Shown one piece after another: positions 35,831 through 46,829 of a DNA stretch of 64,000 nucleotides. The number at the start of each line of letters is the position of its first letter. The first letter of the stretch is position 1. Made by a program: the position numbers and the translations under genes. Location: NCBI GenBank assembly GCA_028023455.1, contig JAQFVV010000072.1, positions 6,254,794 through 6,318,793 on the forward strand. The letters are read 5' to 3'. The notes under the pieces were generated by a model that saw only the letters and a list, made by a program, of their open reading frames with translations, searched no databases and was not told the DNA's origin. The DNA comes from Epiperipatus broadwayi (Eukaryota > Onychophora > Udeonychophora > Euonychophora > Peripatidae).

Positions 35831-38479
35831 CAGATTCCAAACAAGTTCATGATTTTTTGTTTAGATAACAACCATAATTGATGATTTAGTCATTTAGAAC
35901 TGGTCAGAAAATGGATATCTAGCGCTTGCCACTTGGAATTTGTTAGGCCTGACAAATAATGCCTTCTTTACTGATCTTTTTTGGAGGGCTACTGAAGAAA
36001 CTTTGCTCTATGGTAGTTTGTTTAAAGGCTGTTTTATCCTATACAGAGGTTTTTCAGAAGTCTTTGCACCATTTTGAATTTTAATTATTGAAATTTTAGT
36101 ATAGTGCAATTTATTTGATGTCAGTATAATCGTTATCATTTATGTCTAACTCATTCATCAGGAATGTCTGAACTATGTTTTATAATTACAGATCCAAAGA
36201 AAATGAGGCTTCAATGAATAAATAACTTTTTTTTTTGTTTTTATAAAAAGCATAATGGCGTTAATTCCATTTTTCAGAGTTATTCATAAGCCAACTTGAT
36301 TAAGCTTTCCAATATCATTTATTGTAAGTTAGTAATATTAATGTTTATAATAATATATCAATTGATTTTTCAGCTTTCACAACATGTAAAAAAAAAAAAA
36401 GCAATGCTAGCTCTCTACTGCCATCTATAGTAAGCTTGAATAATCATTGATTACCAAATAGTATTCCATTAAATTCTCAAAACAAGCTGTTGGCTTTTGT
36501 CTTATTAATGAGGATTTTGGATGATGAGTTAAAATAGGGAGCTGCTCATGTTTTTGTATACATAATGAATTCAGTCATTTGTTGTTAATAATATTTCCAG
36601 CTGGGGAGCGGCTGCAATTACTAAAGAACAAGCTATTAAAATATATAACTGATCTGCAATTTAAAAAATTATATTGAGTACAAAATCTTAAACGGTTTTA
36701 AATTTCTTATTTTTATCTTGGAATAATAAAATAGTTTAAGATGCTTGCTACATGTGTAAACTGTATTACTTCTAGCTGGATACAGTCTTTTGAAAAGACT
36801 GCTGTTCTTTTCAATAACAGTTCTATTCATCTTTAAAGCCACTTTGTATTTACTTCCTTGTTCTTTTTTCTGTCATCACAATTTCTTTTTAGTCTTTGAA
36901 AAATCTTCTTTGATTTATTCAATTCTTTTTTTCTTTTTTTTTTTACTGATTAAGACTAGTACTACTAATTACACTTTTATTTTTTCTCTTCTTGCTAAGC
37001 TTTGTAAAAACATTTAGCAAATATTCCCCCATCCCCTTCCTTTTGTTAAATATCCACTTACCAATTATCATTATTCTAATTATCTTTCAAAATTTCTGTT
37101 ACTGTGCATTTTCCAAGTGCTTATTTAATTCATCTTTATCTTTTTTTAAAATCATCTCTAGATCAAATATAAACTGTTCTGTTCCTTGAGTCTTTTTAAA
37201 ATATTTATATGAAGATTTGCAGCAATGGCATTTTACTTGTAGTTGCGTGTTTGACTATTTTGAACATCTAGTCGAATTATTAAAGATTTTAGAAAGAAAA
37301 AAAATCAAACATTATTTATTCTTTACAAATACATTTGACTGCTAAGAATAATACACAGATTAGTAAAGAACACAGTTTTGGGTAATATTTTTTCTTCTGA
37401 TTTTGCTGACTCAATCAGTATTAGTGTGGCATGGGGATTGAACTGCCTGGTCTTTAAATTCATCAATACTGAATTTAAGGTGATGTTCTAATCATTTAGC
37501 ATTATCCAAAAAAAATCTCAGCAATAGAGTGAATCAATTAGTCCTCAGATATATCTAATTTGCTGTGAATAAAGGACAATGGAGCAATTGGTGGAACTTT
37601 GTTGAGAAAGCTTTTTAATGACATGGATTCTTGCGATAAAACTGACATTCTGACTCATGTGAGTTCTCACTTGCCATTTCTGCATTACAAATAAAGAGGG
37701 GTCTACAAAATCTAAAAAAGATAATCCTGAAAGAAAACTCCCATGAATGCAATAAAGTTGCAACTCCTTTAGTAGGATTAAATAAGTGGATTGAATTTAT
37801 TAATCCCAGTTTTTTGTATATTTAAAAAAAAACTTGTTGAGCATTACTGATGTTTTTTAAATATTTATCTTCCTTGCTATCATCTGATAGCTCTTATATT
37901 TTATGAAATTCCGAAACATTTCCAAAAACAACATCACCATAGTGACTCAATAATCTCCGTTTCTGTTTATTCTCGTTTGTTTCTTTTTTAATCCACAAAA
38001 TAATTTGTGCATATCTAATGACAATTATTTTAAATAGATGGAATCACTCTATTCTAAATCTTCACGGACATTAATCTTCTTAGAATTACCATGAAGAAAT
38101 ATCACTGCTGTTGCATTTAGACAGGTATTCTTCAGAATTTGGAAATATTCTATGTATGTTCCAAAACTTTAATCGTCAGAAATGCTTGTAGAATTGAAGA
38201 TGTTATTTGTAGTATGTAAATACAGAGCATGGAAACTCTTAATTATTGGCTCTAATAATTTTAATAGTATAATTTTCCCTTGCACTAATAATAACACTGT
38301 GAAACCATATTAGTCCAATAGGATTCATCTCTAATCTGCACCTTCTTTATGTCTTAATCAACCATTTAAGTCTTCATCGATCATTCCTGTTATCAGTCTT
38401 CATCTATTATAGTTATTCTCATAGTGTATAATATTCAAAGACAACTTAAGCTAGATATAATTAGGAGGGATTTGAACCA
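35831..38479. other. AT-rich non-coding region
   Basis: Only a fragment of the hammerhead repeat family (36,400-36,550) is recognised. The rest is AT-rich with homopolymer runs. Confidence 0.45.
36400..36550. repeat. P6: decayed copy of the inverted-repeat family
   Basis: Contains the outer-arm motif CTACTGCCATCTATAGTAAG followed by CTTGAATAATCATTGATTA, shared with the 21.85, 41.9 and 54.6 kb loci. Remnants of the central TTAATGAGGA region are also visible. No intact ribozyme core. Confidence 0.5.
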
Positions 38480-38715
38480 TATGGATGGCTGAAGAGTTGG
38501 AGAGTGGAGAAGATTGAAGCCTGTTTATTAAAGTTCAAAGATTTGCTATTGTAATATAAACTGAGTACTGATTATATATATGTATGGGTGGTGATAATCC
38601 TGACCAACTGATGAGAGATGGTTCTGTATGAAATATGTACATTGGAGGTCATTTATCTTTTTCACTTATATGTGATCATGCATATTGGTTGTATAAGATG
38701 GAATGAATGACTGAA
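38480..38715. repeat. Dispersed repeat R1, copy 2
   Basis: Similar to 25,600-25,850 in the same orientation (GAGAAGATTGAAGC, ATTAAAGTTC, TGGTTCT, GAAATATGTA). The two copies are diverged. Confidence 0.6.
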
Positions 38716-39304
38716 AGGAGCTTGAAAGTCTGGGTCCAAATCTTTCCTAATCTCATACTTTATGTATATAATTTTGTAAATTAACCTCTTTTTTTTCCAT
38801 ATATGGTATTATCTCAACTTATTTTGATAAAGTATCATCTTATGGATCCATCTTCAAAATCTTTTAACTTTTTTAAGTACTAACTTAAATTCGCCAGTGT
38901 GGTGTAAAGATTAGAGATGATTTCTGTTATTACTGTTTTTTTTTTAATCACTTTCCTTTCTTCTAGCTATGCCATAAAATACACTTCTTGCATAAAACAC
39001 ATTTCCGCTTTGCCAAACAAAAATATAGGCATGCTTCTATGCCTATTTTTTATGTAGAAAATTTTTTGAAAAAAAAAAATTATTTTCTGCAAATTCCATG
39101 AATCTGCATTGAATTTTATATTTAAATTTTCCATTGTTCAGTCCTCTTTCAAATATTTTTGAAAACCTTGAAAAAGAGTACAACTTTGATTCATTGATTT
39201 TTTTAAAAAGGTATTAGTTTATATAAATGGGACTCCTGGGGGGAAAAAAGCCAAATTTTTATTGGTCATTATTTGGAAATCTAGTAAAAGGATATTCTTC
39301 ACTA

Positions 39305-39470
39305 TGTTAGAGGCACTAGATAGGGATTTTATGCACAAGCCTTCTGGCATCCATTGATTACTCTAGCTTGCACTGAGTGGCCATACTGTCTGGAGAGTTT
39401 TGCCTGTTTTAATAACAGTTATAAGCAAGAATAAGAAATAGTGATCATGTGATGTTTATTGGCTTAAAAC
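39305..39470. repeat. P7: half copy of the inverted-repeat family
   Basis: Matches the right arm of the 60.8 kb element (AGGCACTAGATAG..GATTTT, ATGCACAA, TGCACTGAGTGG, TGGAGAGTT). The left arm and ribozyme core are missing. Confidence 0.65.
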
Positions 39471-39689
39471 AAAAAAAAAATGCATTTCTAGATTATAATG
39501 TTCTTAATAGATTTAGTACAGAAAATGATCATTGATTAGTGAAAAATAAGATGTCATAATACAAAACTAGAGACGAAAACTATTAAAACAGTGTTAGTAA
39601 TTGTTATTCCTAGTCTTCAGAACAGCTCCAATGAATTTAAATTAGAACTTGCAAATTGTTTCAAAATATTAAGAAACTTTGAGGGTAGT

Positions 39690-41422
39690 TCAGATTTGAC
39701 TGATGTCAACTGATATTCTATTCAAGAAAAAGATAGCTGATACAAAAATGCAACAGTTTACCAATAAATTTTTTATTGAGACAAACAATATATGAAGAAA
39801 AGAAAATGTATGAAAATTTTTAAAATAATCCATCAAGGAGAGTTGAATATTTGGATTATAAAATATCAAAAAGAGTTTTCTATGATATAAGAAAATATAA
39901 TTGTACATTACCAAGAAAACTATAGGAAAATAAAAACCAAAATCTTGGTATTGGAAAGAATATTGTTTCAGCAATAGTAAGAAAAGATGGAACTATTATT
40001 GAAAGAAGGAATAACATTGTGAAATTTATGGAAGAGTTCTATAAAGATTTATATAGTAATAAAGAACAAATATTCTCTACAATTGCTATATCTTCTGAAT
40101 TGCCAAGTGTTTCGAAATGAAGAAGTTAGACACGTAATTAAATCTATGAAGAAGAGAAAATCTCCATAATATGATGGGTTTATTATTAATAATTTTAAAA
40201 AAAGCAGATGAAGAAAAATTGTTAGGAAAGCTATATACCAAATGTCTATAAACGAAAAAGATGTATCAAATGATTGGGAAAATGCAACAGTACTATTGAC
40301 ATTCAAGAAAGGTAATAAAAAAGATATTAGAAATTACAGATTTGTGATAGTTCTCTATCAGTTCTATATGCAATATTTACCAAGATAATTACAAATTTAC
40401 AGTGAACTTTGATTTCTAACTAGCCAAAAAAAAAAAAACAAATTGGATTTAAAAGTTATTTTAGCACAATGGATCATTTCTAGTACTGAATGAAGTTATA
40501 GAAAAGACCATTGAATATGATTTATCATTGTACCTTGGATTCGTAATTATGACGGAGTATTTGATTTTAAATATTTTCACAGTAATTAAAGCTATGATGT
40601 CATCAAGATATTGGAAATATTGTAAAAGAAATATCAAAATGCTCCAACAATTAGATTACATGGTGATATTAAGAAGATTAATATTGATATGGATGTATAT
40701 CCACAGTGATTCCATATCCAAAACTTTTTATGGCAATTTTATGAGAAGTATTTTGCAGGTGATGTAGTTAATTTTTGAAAACATTGCTTCAGGAAATGTT
40801 GAAAAAATAATCACATGGAAGTAAGAGGAAAGATAAATGCAAAAAAATTTTTCTCTAAACTAATGTTCATGAATTTTTTTCAGCAGAAGAAAATAAAGAT
40901 TGATAATCATGAATTAGAAGAAATTAATATCCACAAATATCTTGGTCAGATTATTAATATAGATGGAGACATTAATCATAGTAAATTTGGATTGATTGTT
41001 TTTGGTAGAAATAGTATGAAAATGAAATATATCTGTGTTTTCAAAGGAAGGTTTACCTATTCTTACTTATGGGTTTGAAATGTGAATACTTAGCAAAAGA
41101 GTGACTCCAGACCACCCGATGATGTACTGAATGAATGATTGGACAAATATCATTGACATTATTGATAGAATTAAGACTGAAATGGAGCTGGTTGGACATC
41201 TTGTTAGAAAAGATCTTAATGGTTGGACAGTTTTGATATTTTTAATTGGATCCCAAGGAATTGTAAAAGATCTTTAAAAAATCCCCACGTGAGTTGGATG
41301 GATGAAATAAAGAAGTTTGCTAGTCTTATGTAGAAACAAAATGACTATGGGTTGGAGAAACCAGACTAAACTTGGAGAGACCATATCGAAGTAGGTTCGT
41401 AATGTTTGAAGATGATGATGAT
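39690..41422 (+). mobile_element. RTE-like LINE copy B (decayed)
   Basis: Broken frames follow the endonuclease-RT linker and RT order: a run with IVSAIVRKDGTIIERRNNIV near 39,960-40,020, KSMKKRKSP near 40,140, DVSNDWENATVLL and FKKGNKKDIRNYR near 40,260-40,340, then the NKLDLKV region. The tail has WSWLVGH-like remnants, GGAGAGACCATAT and a GATGATGATGAT end (41,411-41,422). Several stops and frameshifts. It extends further 5' than copy A. Confidence 0.8.
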
Positions 41423-41894
41423 ATATAAATTAATTAATTAGAAATATATCTAAATTATTTAAAAATAATGCTTTTGATTTTAGCAATTATTTCTGTTTAT
41501 CTTTTCAAAGTTGAATCGTGTGAACTTTATTGTATAAATGTGAACATAAAAGAAACTTTATGGGACAATAGTTAGCCCATCCATCTACTATTCCTCCTAT
41601 TTGGTGTTTTAATTCAGGTAAAGCAAAATTTTTCTATCTCAAGCAGGCTTAGAATTAATAAATGAGCAAGTGATAATTTATTGGGCCACTCGTAAGTTCT
41701 GGATCACTGTAAAGAAAAGTTGTTTTATTATTTTGAATGTTTAATGATAAGAGAATCGTACTCACTAACAAATTTATCTTTGAACCAAAAATAAAGGAAC
41801 ATCTTTTAAAAAGTTTACTTTTTAATACTGAAAACAGCAAAATTGTGCTAAAATATTTGGAGCACATTATGAACAAAGAGCAGTTGTCTTCGCC

Positions 41895-42095
41895 TACTCT
41901 AGTGTCATCTATTGTAACTTGAATAATCAAGGGACGTTGTAGTATTATAAAATTCCCATCTCCAAACCATTTACATTTTTGGTGAATGCTGGAATTTGGA
42001 CCTGGAATTAATACAGTGATGAAGGCAAACTGGTTTGGGGATAGAGATTTTACTGCAATATACTATCTGGTGTCTTTGATAACTAAAGCTTACAG
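41895..42095. repeat. P8: decayed copy of the inverted-repeat family
   Basis: The outer motif TGTCATCTATTGTAACTTGA is followed by inverted segments AAAATTCCCATCTCCAAACC and GGTTTGGGGATAGAGATTTT. A GTGATGAAGGC remnant of the ribozyme core lies between them. The GAAA element is lost. Confidence 0.6.
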
Positions 42096-42412
42096 TCTAA
42101 ACTAGGTTTAAGATAACTGCACTTCAGCAATATATGAGAGGCTGTGTGATATTGTTCCTAATTAAATATGATTGACTTTCAAAATTGGTCAATAAATTTG
42201 TCATATGGCATTAAATGTTGAATAAAAGTCTCACAACTTAGCCACTGATAAGGACTGATTAATACTTTTCTCTGAAAGACTATTGAAATATAATTTCCCT
42301 AGACTAATATTTAAAAGTTGCTTATCTTTTTTTTTTAAATCTTTATAATGTACAATAAACTAATTAGATAATTCAAATTTTTATTTTCTGTCTTTTTTTT
42401 TTTTTTTTTTAG

Positions 42413-43040
42413 TGATCAAACAAGTCTGCAACAGAACTTACCGTTGAGAAGTTCGCCCATCTTGGTTGAATCCTCGATTGAGACAAAAAGGCTAGAAGAT
42501 AATCTTTCTAATAAAGAAGTTATCAGTAGGACTCCTGAGGAAGTTGAAAACCATTCTGGTTCCGAGAAGCATCTGCAAGTCAATACTTCCCAGGACCACT
42601 TCCCACGAGGCTCTCCTGATAGCTTTTTTGCAGTACCGAAATCAGACACTCCTGAGCCTCTCCTTAATCAGTCTTGCCCAGAGACACAGGATTGGATAAG
42701 AGATAAATTTCTTGACCAGAATTCATCTGTTCCTCAAACAGACATTCGACCTTTGGAGGAAGAGTATCATAGTTCTGATGATCATCAACGTTTATATTTT
42801 GAAGCAAATCTTAGAGCTTGGAGTTCCAAACATGCAATTCCTTCTGTTGAAGATCTGGAAACAGATCATCTTTCATTGAGTTGTAATAGTGATAATCCTT
42901 CAAATAATAAATTCTGTGATGCCTACAGACCTTCAGGGGAAAGTTCTAAGGATATAGACCAGTGTAAAGAGTCTAGCATTAGTCAGCAATTTACCACAGC
43001 CTCTTGTGGAGCCCTAAGAGAAGTGATCACTCTCGACTGA
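42413..43040 (+). CDS. Terminal coding exon of an unidentified host gene
   Basis: A textbook 3' splice site (about 20 consecutive T, then AG at 42,411-42,412) opens a frame that begins with the last base of a split codon. It then reads DQTSLQQNLPLRSSP and continues for about 208 codons to TGA at 43,038-43,040. The product is a polar, Ser/Glu/Asp-rich, probably disordered C-terminal tail (for example SSIETKRLEDNLSNKEV near its start and CGALREVITLD at the end) without recognisable domain, membrane segment or signal. Codon composition is balanced, unlike nearby random frames. I do not recognise the family. Upstream exons were not found in the window, so the preceding intron is long or runs past the left end. 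Confidence 0.82.
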
Positions 43041-44322
43041 TACAACCTTACTGTATATAATAATGCATGATTAACATTATTTTGTAAATACAAAACTGTA
43101 CGTAAAACAAAATTAGTTGCTGCTAAAGGCTTTCTGCAGTGAACCTCTGTCTCTCTCTATATATATACAATCTGTGATAAACATTGGACAAGTCACAAAA
43201 CAATTTTGGGGAAAAAAACAATGCTTAGATTTATTTTATATTTTTTTTTGTAATTCTTGTATATAGATAAATGAAGAGAATATTAAAAGGAAATCAATTT
43301 GCCTTTTTAAAAAAAAAAAGACTAATTATGTGAATTTTTTATTTAAATTTTATTTTTAAAAAATTCTTTTAAATTGTTTAAATTAATATTATCAAATTAA
43401 ATACAAAATATAATTTATTGTAAATATATAAATAATTGTTTTACATAATTTTTAAACTTATATGTACTTGTTCAACATTTTAAGAAGTGAGTGATGTTTT
43501 TATTCATTATTATTGTTTAATTAATAAAATTTGGAAATATTATTGGTTTATAAGATACTTGGAAAAATGTGAAAAACTATCTTGTATCTTATGGCGATAC
43601 AAATTATAATTTATATAATATATATTTAACTTTATATTTTATTTACTAGCGCAGTAATCGTATATAATTTTAATTAGAAGGGATTTACACCCTATACATA
43701 AGCCTTGTAATGTTGTTTTAATACCTCAACAATGTTTTGTTGAGTACAGAGGATACTCTGAAAACCAAAGTACAAGATAGAGACTTTGAAAAGATAAGAG
43801 TGTCTATCTTATCTTTGTATCTAAATTCACTTATATAGGCTAATATTTCATTTATATTCAATCGGAACAAATTTTCAATTTAAAAAACTGAATTAAAGAT
43901 TATGTTAAAGTAATGTAAATTCATTCCTAATAATTGTTATATAACTAAAATAATCGTCAAACCTTTTGATAGTTAAGCAATATCATATTTATGCACGAAA
44001 TATGTAATCCCATTAAAAAAAGATTTACATAATGAAAATTTTTTAATAATTATTTTATCATTTTTTTCTCTCTTTTTTTTTTTTTTTTTTTGGAAGAGTG
44101 AATGAATTATTATTTCAATATAAATTTTCTGCCAAAATTGTTTAATGAATATTGGTTGGGTATCTGTGAAACAAGAGTTTTTAATAAATTTAAAATAAAA
44201 ATGTAAATATATATGTGTATGTATATATATAGATAAATAATTTATCAGCACTGTAAAATATATAATTACTTGAAGTTATATTAAATCTTTAATGCCATAT
44301 TCTAAATGCTGACTATTAGTAT
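43041..44322 (+). other. 3' UTR of the host gene, then AT-rich spacer
   Basis: The UTR begins at 43,041. AATAAA at 43,523-43,528 is a candidate poly(A) signal; the true cleavage site cannot be read. The remainder is AT-rich with a long T run near 44,080. It ends with the target-site copy GTAT (44,319-44,322) of element E2. Confidence 0.5.
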
Positions 44323-46497
44323 TGTAACGAGACAGCGTTACATCAATATTAAATCCAGAAAGCATCAAGAAATACACACACCAACAAGCAACCTAAAAAC
44401 GCATAACCTCATTATCGTAATTTAGAATAGTTTCCTTCATCGTATAAAATATATGTATAAAATACCGCTGTAAAACACACCCATAAAAATACAGATCGTA
44501 AACGTATAAAGTAAATGATTAAAGCTGGTAAATAATAAATGTAGTTTATTTCTTAAATAATAAATATAAGTCAATTTGATAAATAATAAATATATAATTG
44601 TTATCTTAAAATGATAAATATAATTCACTTTTAAATATAATTTGTTTCTTTAACCTGATAAATATAATTTGCCGTTAGAAATCAAATTCGCTTTCTTAAT
44701 TAAAATGTATAATTGTCCTTCAAAAAAAAACGCCATGGGATTTTAACAGGGGATTATTTTAGAAAATCATTTAAAATAAGAGTAATAGAAAAGATCTAAT
44801 GAAATGATAAATGCTCGACTTCTAATTTTAAAATAGCATGTATTGTTCTAATAAAAACACACACACACGCATGCATTAAAAATGTGAAAGAATAAGATTG
44901 ATTGCAAAACGAGATTGCCTCAAAATAAAGATTGCCTGTAGCAAAAAAGAGAGTGAGTAATGCTAACGCGGACCTTAACGACAACTTGAGAAACAGGGAA
45001 CTCTGGGGGTAGATTGGATCCCAAGATATGGACCAAACCTTTTAAATACACCTCAAAACCTATTAATGAAAGAGAAAAAGAAAAAAAGATAGAACAGGAT
45101 TCTAGATGCTATTCTACATAGATATCCCTGTCTTATTGATATAGTGATATTATTACGCGATCATTACTGTTGTTATTATCACCTGCTCATCATCCGACGC
45201 TTATGCCACTGGCGTACCACTGAATTGGTCTGAAGTAACTCAACGAATTCCTCGGCATTAAAGATGACTATTCCGAAATTAATACCAAGAGCGTCGATCG
45301 TCATGAGGGGCTAAGAAACCTCTCAGTGACTGATCGGCGCTCCGCTACCAAAATCTCCAGGACTATGCAACTCCGATAACATCGTGTTTCGTGAATGCTC
45401 CAGCTGATAATATGTTCCGCAAAATTCCCACGTTTACCAGGATCAACCGATAATCGCCGCAACCAAGATAAAACCTAGGTAAATATGTTTATATTAAATC
45501 ACTCACTCAATCTAGAACTCTTACAGGCAATCTCGTAAATAACCTACCTAATTTGTACAAATCAAACTTGAACTTTCCTCGTCTGATAATTTATCGTATA
45601 ACAGAACTTTATTCACATGAACTTTAAACTTAAATGAAAGTCAGGATAGAGAATTATTTAATCCATGAAATGAACTTTATTTCGCAATGCATACTTGTAT
45701 TTATTAATTATGTTTCTCTGAGAGCGTGTTTATGTGTGTGTGTGACTACAAAAGGTTAACTTAACAAAATTAATATCTTCCCTAACGACTCTGTTCATTA
45801 TATAATCAATTCGAGCATTTATCAAATCATTTCACACGATTCAAATTCTTAATTTATACTTGTTATCATAGTTATTGTTTAAATTATTAGATAGATTCGT
45901 CATTTAGATTAATATTTGTTTTATATTGTTTTATGTATCAACATCGTGACTTACGGCGCGATGTTTTCTTTAGTATGTAATCTAGTTAAGATAGTCTTAA
46001 GAGAGGGCGGGTCTATGAAAATAAATGTCGATAACTTATGTTGTAAGCAATAAAGCGGGGGGATGATTTATAAGCCTTGTGTTCGGGCGTAAACGAACAG
46101 ATTGATAGGTCAGCGTTGACCAATAAACGGCCTTCCTGCCGTGATAGACTTAGTAAAGAAACATGCTGATTTTAATTAGCGGTCAATGCGTCTTCTCCGG
46201 GAGGAGTCTTGTTAGGGACAATCGTGTAGCGACCCTGAGTCATCGGATTGGTCCATGCTGAGAGTATCGAGTTAGCGGGCGGGATTTGACTTCGGAATCG
46301 TTTTGACATAATGTAAGGTGATGCGAGTAGTTAAAACACTTAAATAATCGTATCTGGCGCCCTCTTATGTGGATTATAAACAACTGTCGATGTAAGAAAA
46401 AAAATAAAGCCTTACGCTGTGTCATGTTAGTTTCGAAGCCGTAATCTCTTGGTAACCGTAGATATCTCGCGAGTAGAAAGAGGGGGTTTACGTTACA
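44323..46497 (+). repeat. E2 5' LTR
   Basis: Begins TGTAACGAGACAGCGTTACA, in which TGTAACG and CGTTACA-type ends form an inverted terminal repeat, and ends ACGTTACA. It is unusually long at 2.17 kb. A TATA-like TTTATAAG lies at 46,067-46,074. It contains CTGGCGCCCTCTTATGT (46,354-46,370), a motif also present in the E3 LTRs. Confidence 0.95.
45940..45965. repeat. E2 5' LTR hairpin (orientation 1 of inverted loop)
   Basis: Stem AACATCG (45,940-45,946) / CGATGTT (45,959-45,965) with loop TGACTTACGGCG. In the 3' LTR (52,208-52,233) the same stem carries the exact reverse-complement loop. Confidence 0.97.
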
Positions 46498-46499
46498 TT

Positions 46500-46517
46500 T
46501 GGCGCTTCCAACGTGAA
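46500..46517 (+). promoter_or_regulatory. E2 primer-binding site
   Basis: TGGCGCTTCCAACGTGAA starts two bases after the LTR end. TGG pairs with a tRNA CCA end. The priming tRNA was not identified. Confidence 0.8.
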
Positions 46518-46829
46518 GCTAGTATAAATGAAGCTTCTAAAAAAAAAAAAAAAAAAGCAAATCCAAATACTAGCAAAAGCGGCCGAACTGGGAGAAGACG
46601 CGAAAAAATGTAAACAAAAAGCGTAGTAATAATGAAAAAAAAAAAAAAAAAAATTTTTTTTAGTGATAAGATATAAACAAACGGAACAAAATCGCGGCGA
46701 GACTTAACATCGCAAATATGTAAACAAGTCACCGGAGCAAGATAAAATAAATAAAGCATAGCAGGAGATAAGGGAGCGGACGCGGATCAGTCGCTGTCAC
46801 CATAAAACTATAAAATCAAAGTAAACAGA
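46518..46829 (+). other. E2 untranslated leader
   Basis: An approximately 310-base leader between the PBS and the Gag-Pol ATG, with long A runs at 46,540-46,556 and 46,634-46,652. It presumably holds the packaging signal. No upstream coding frame of note. Confidence 0.6.

Noticed and set aside
36790-37189. Two overlapping Phe/Leu/Ser-rich plus-strand frames
   Set aside because: Products of T-rich DNA; no acceptor/donor pair or protein-like composition.
41737-41922. 61-codon plus-strand frame before the host exon
   Set aside because: Lys/Leu/Ile/Asn-rich chance frame overlapping a decayed repeat; no splice sites joining it to 42,413.
44437-44628. Small minus-strand frames repeated at 50,711, 51,072 and 52,508
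   Set aside because: Present twice because they lie in the E2 LTRs; AT-driven composition.
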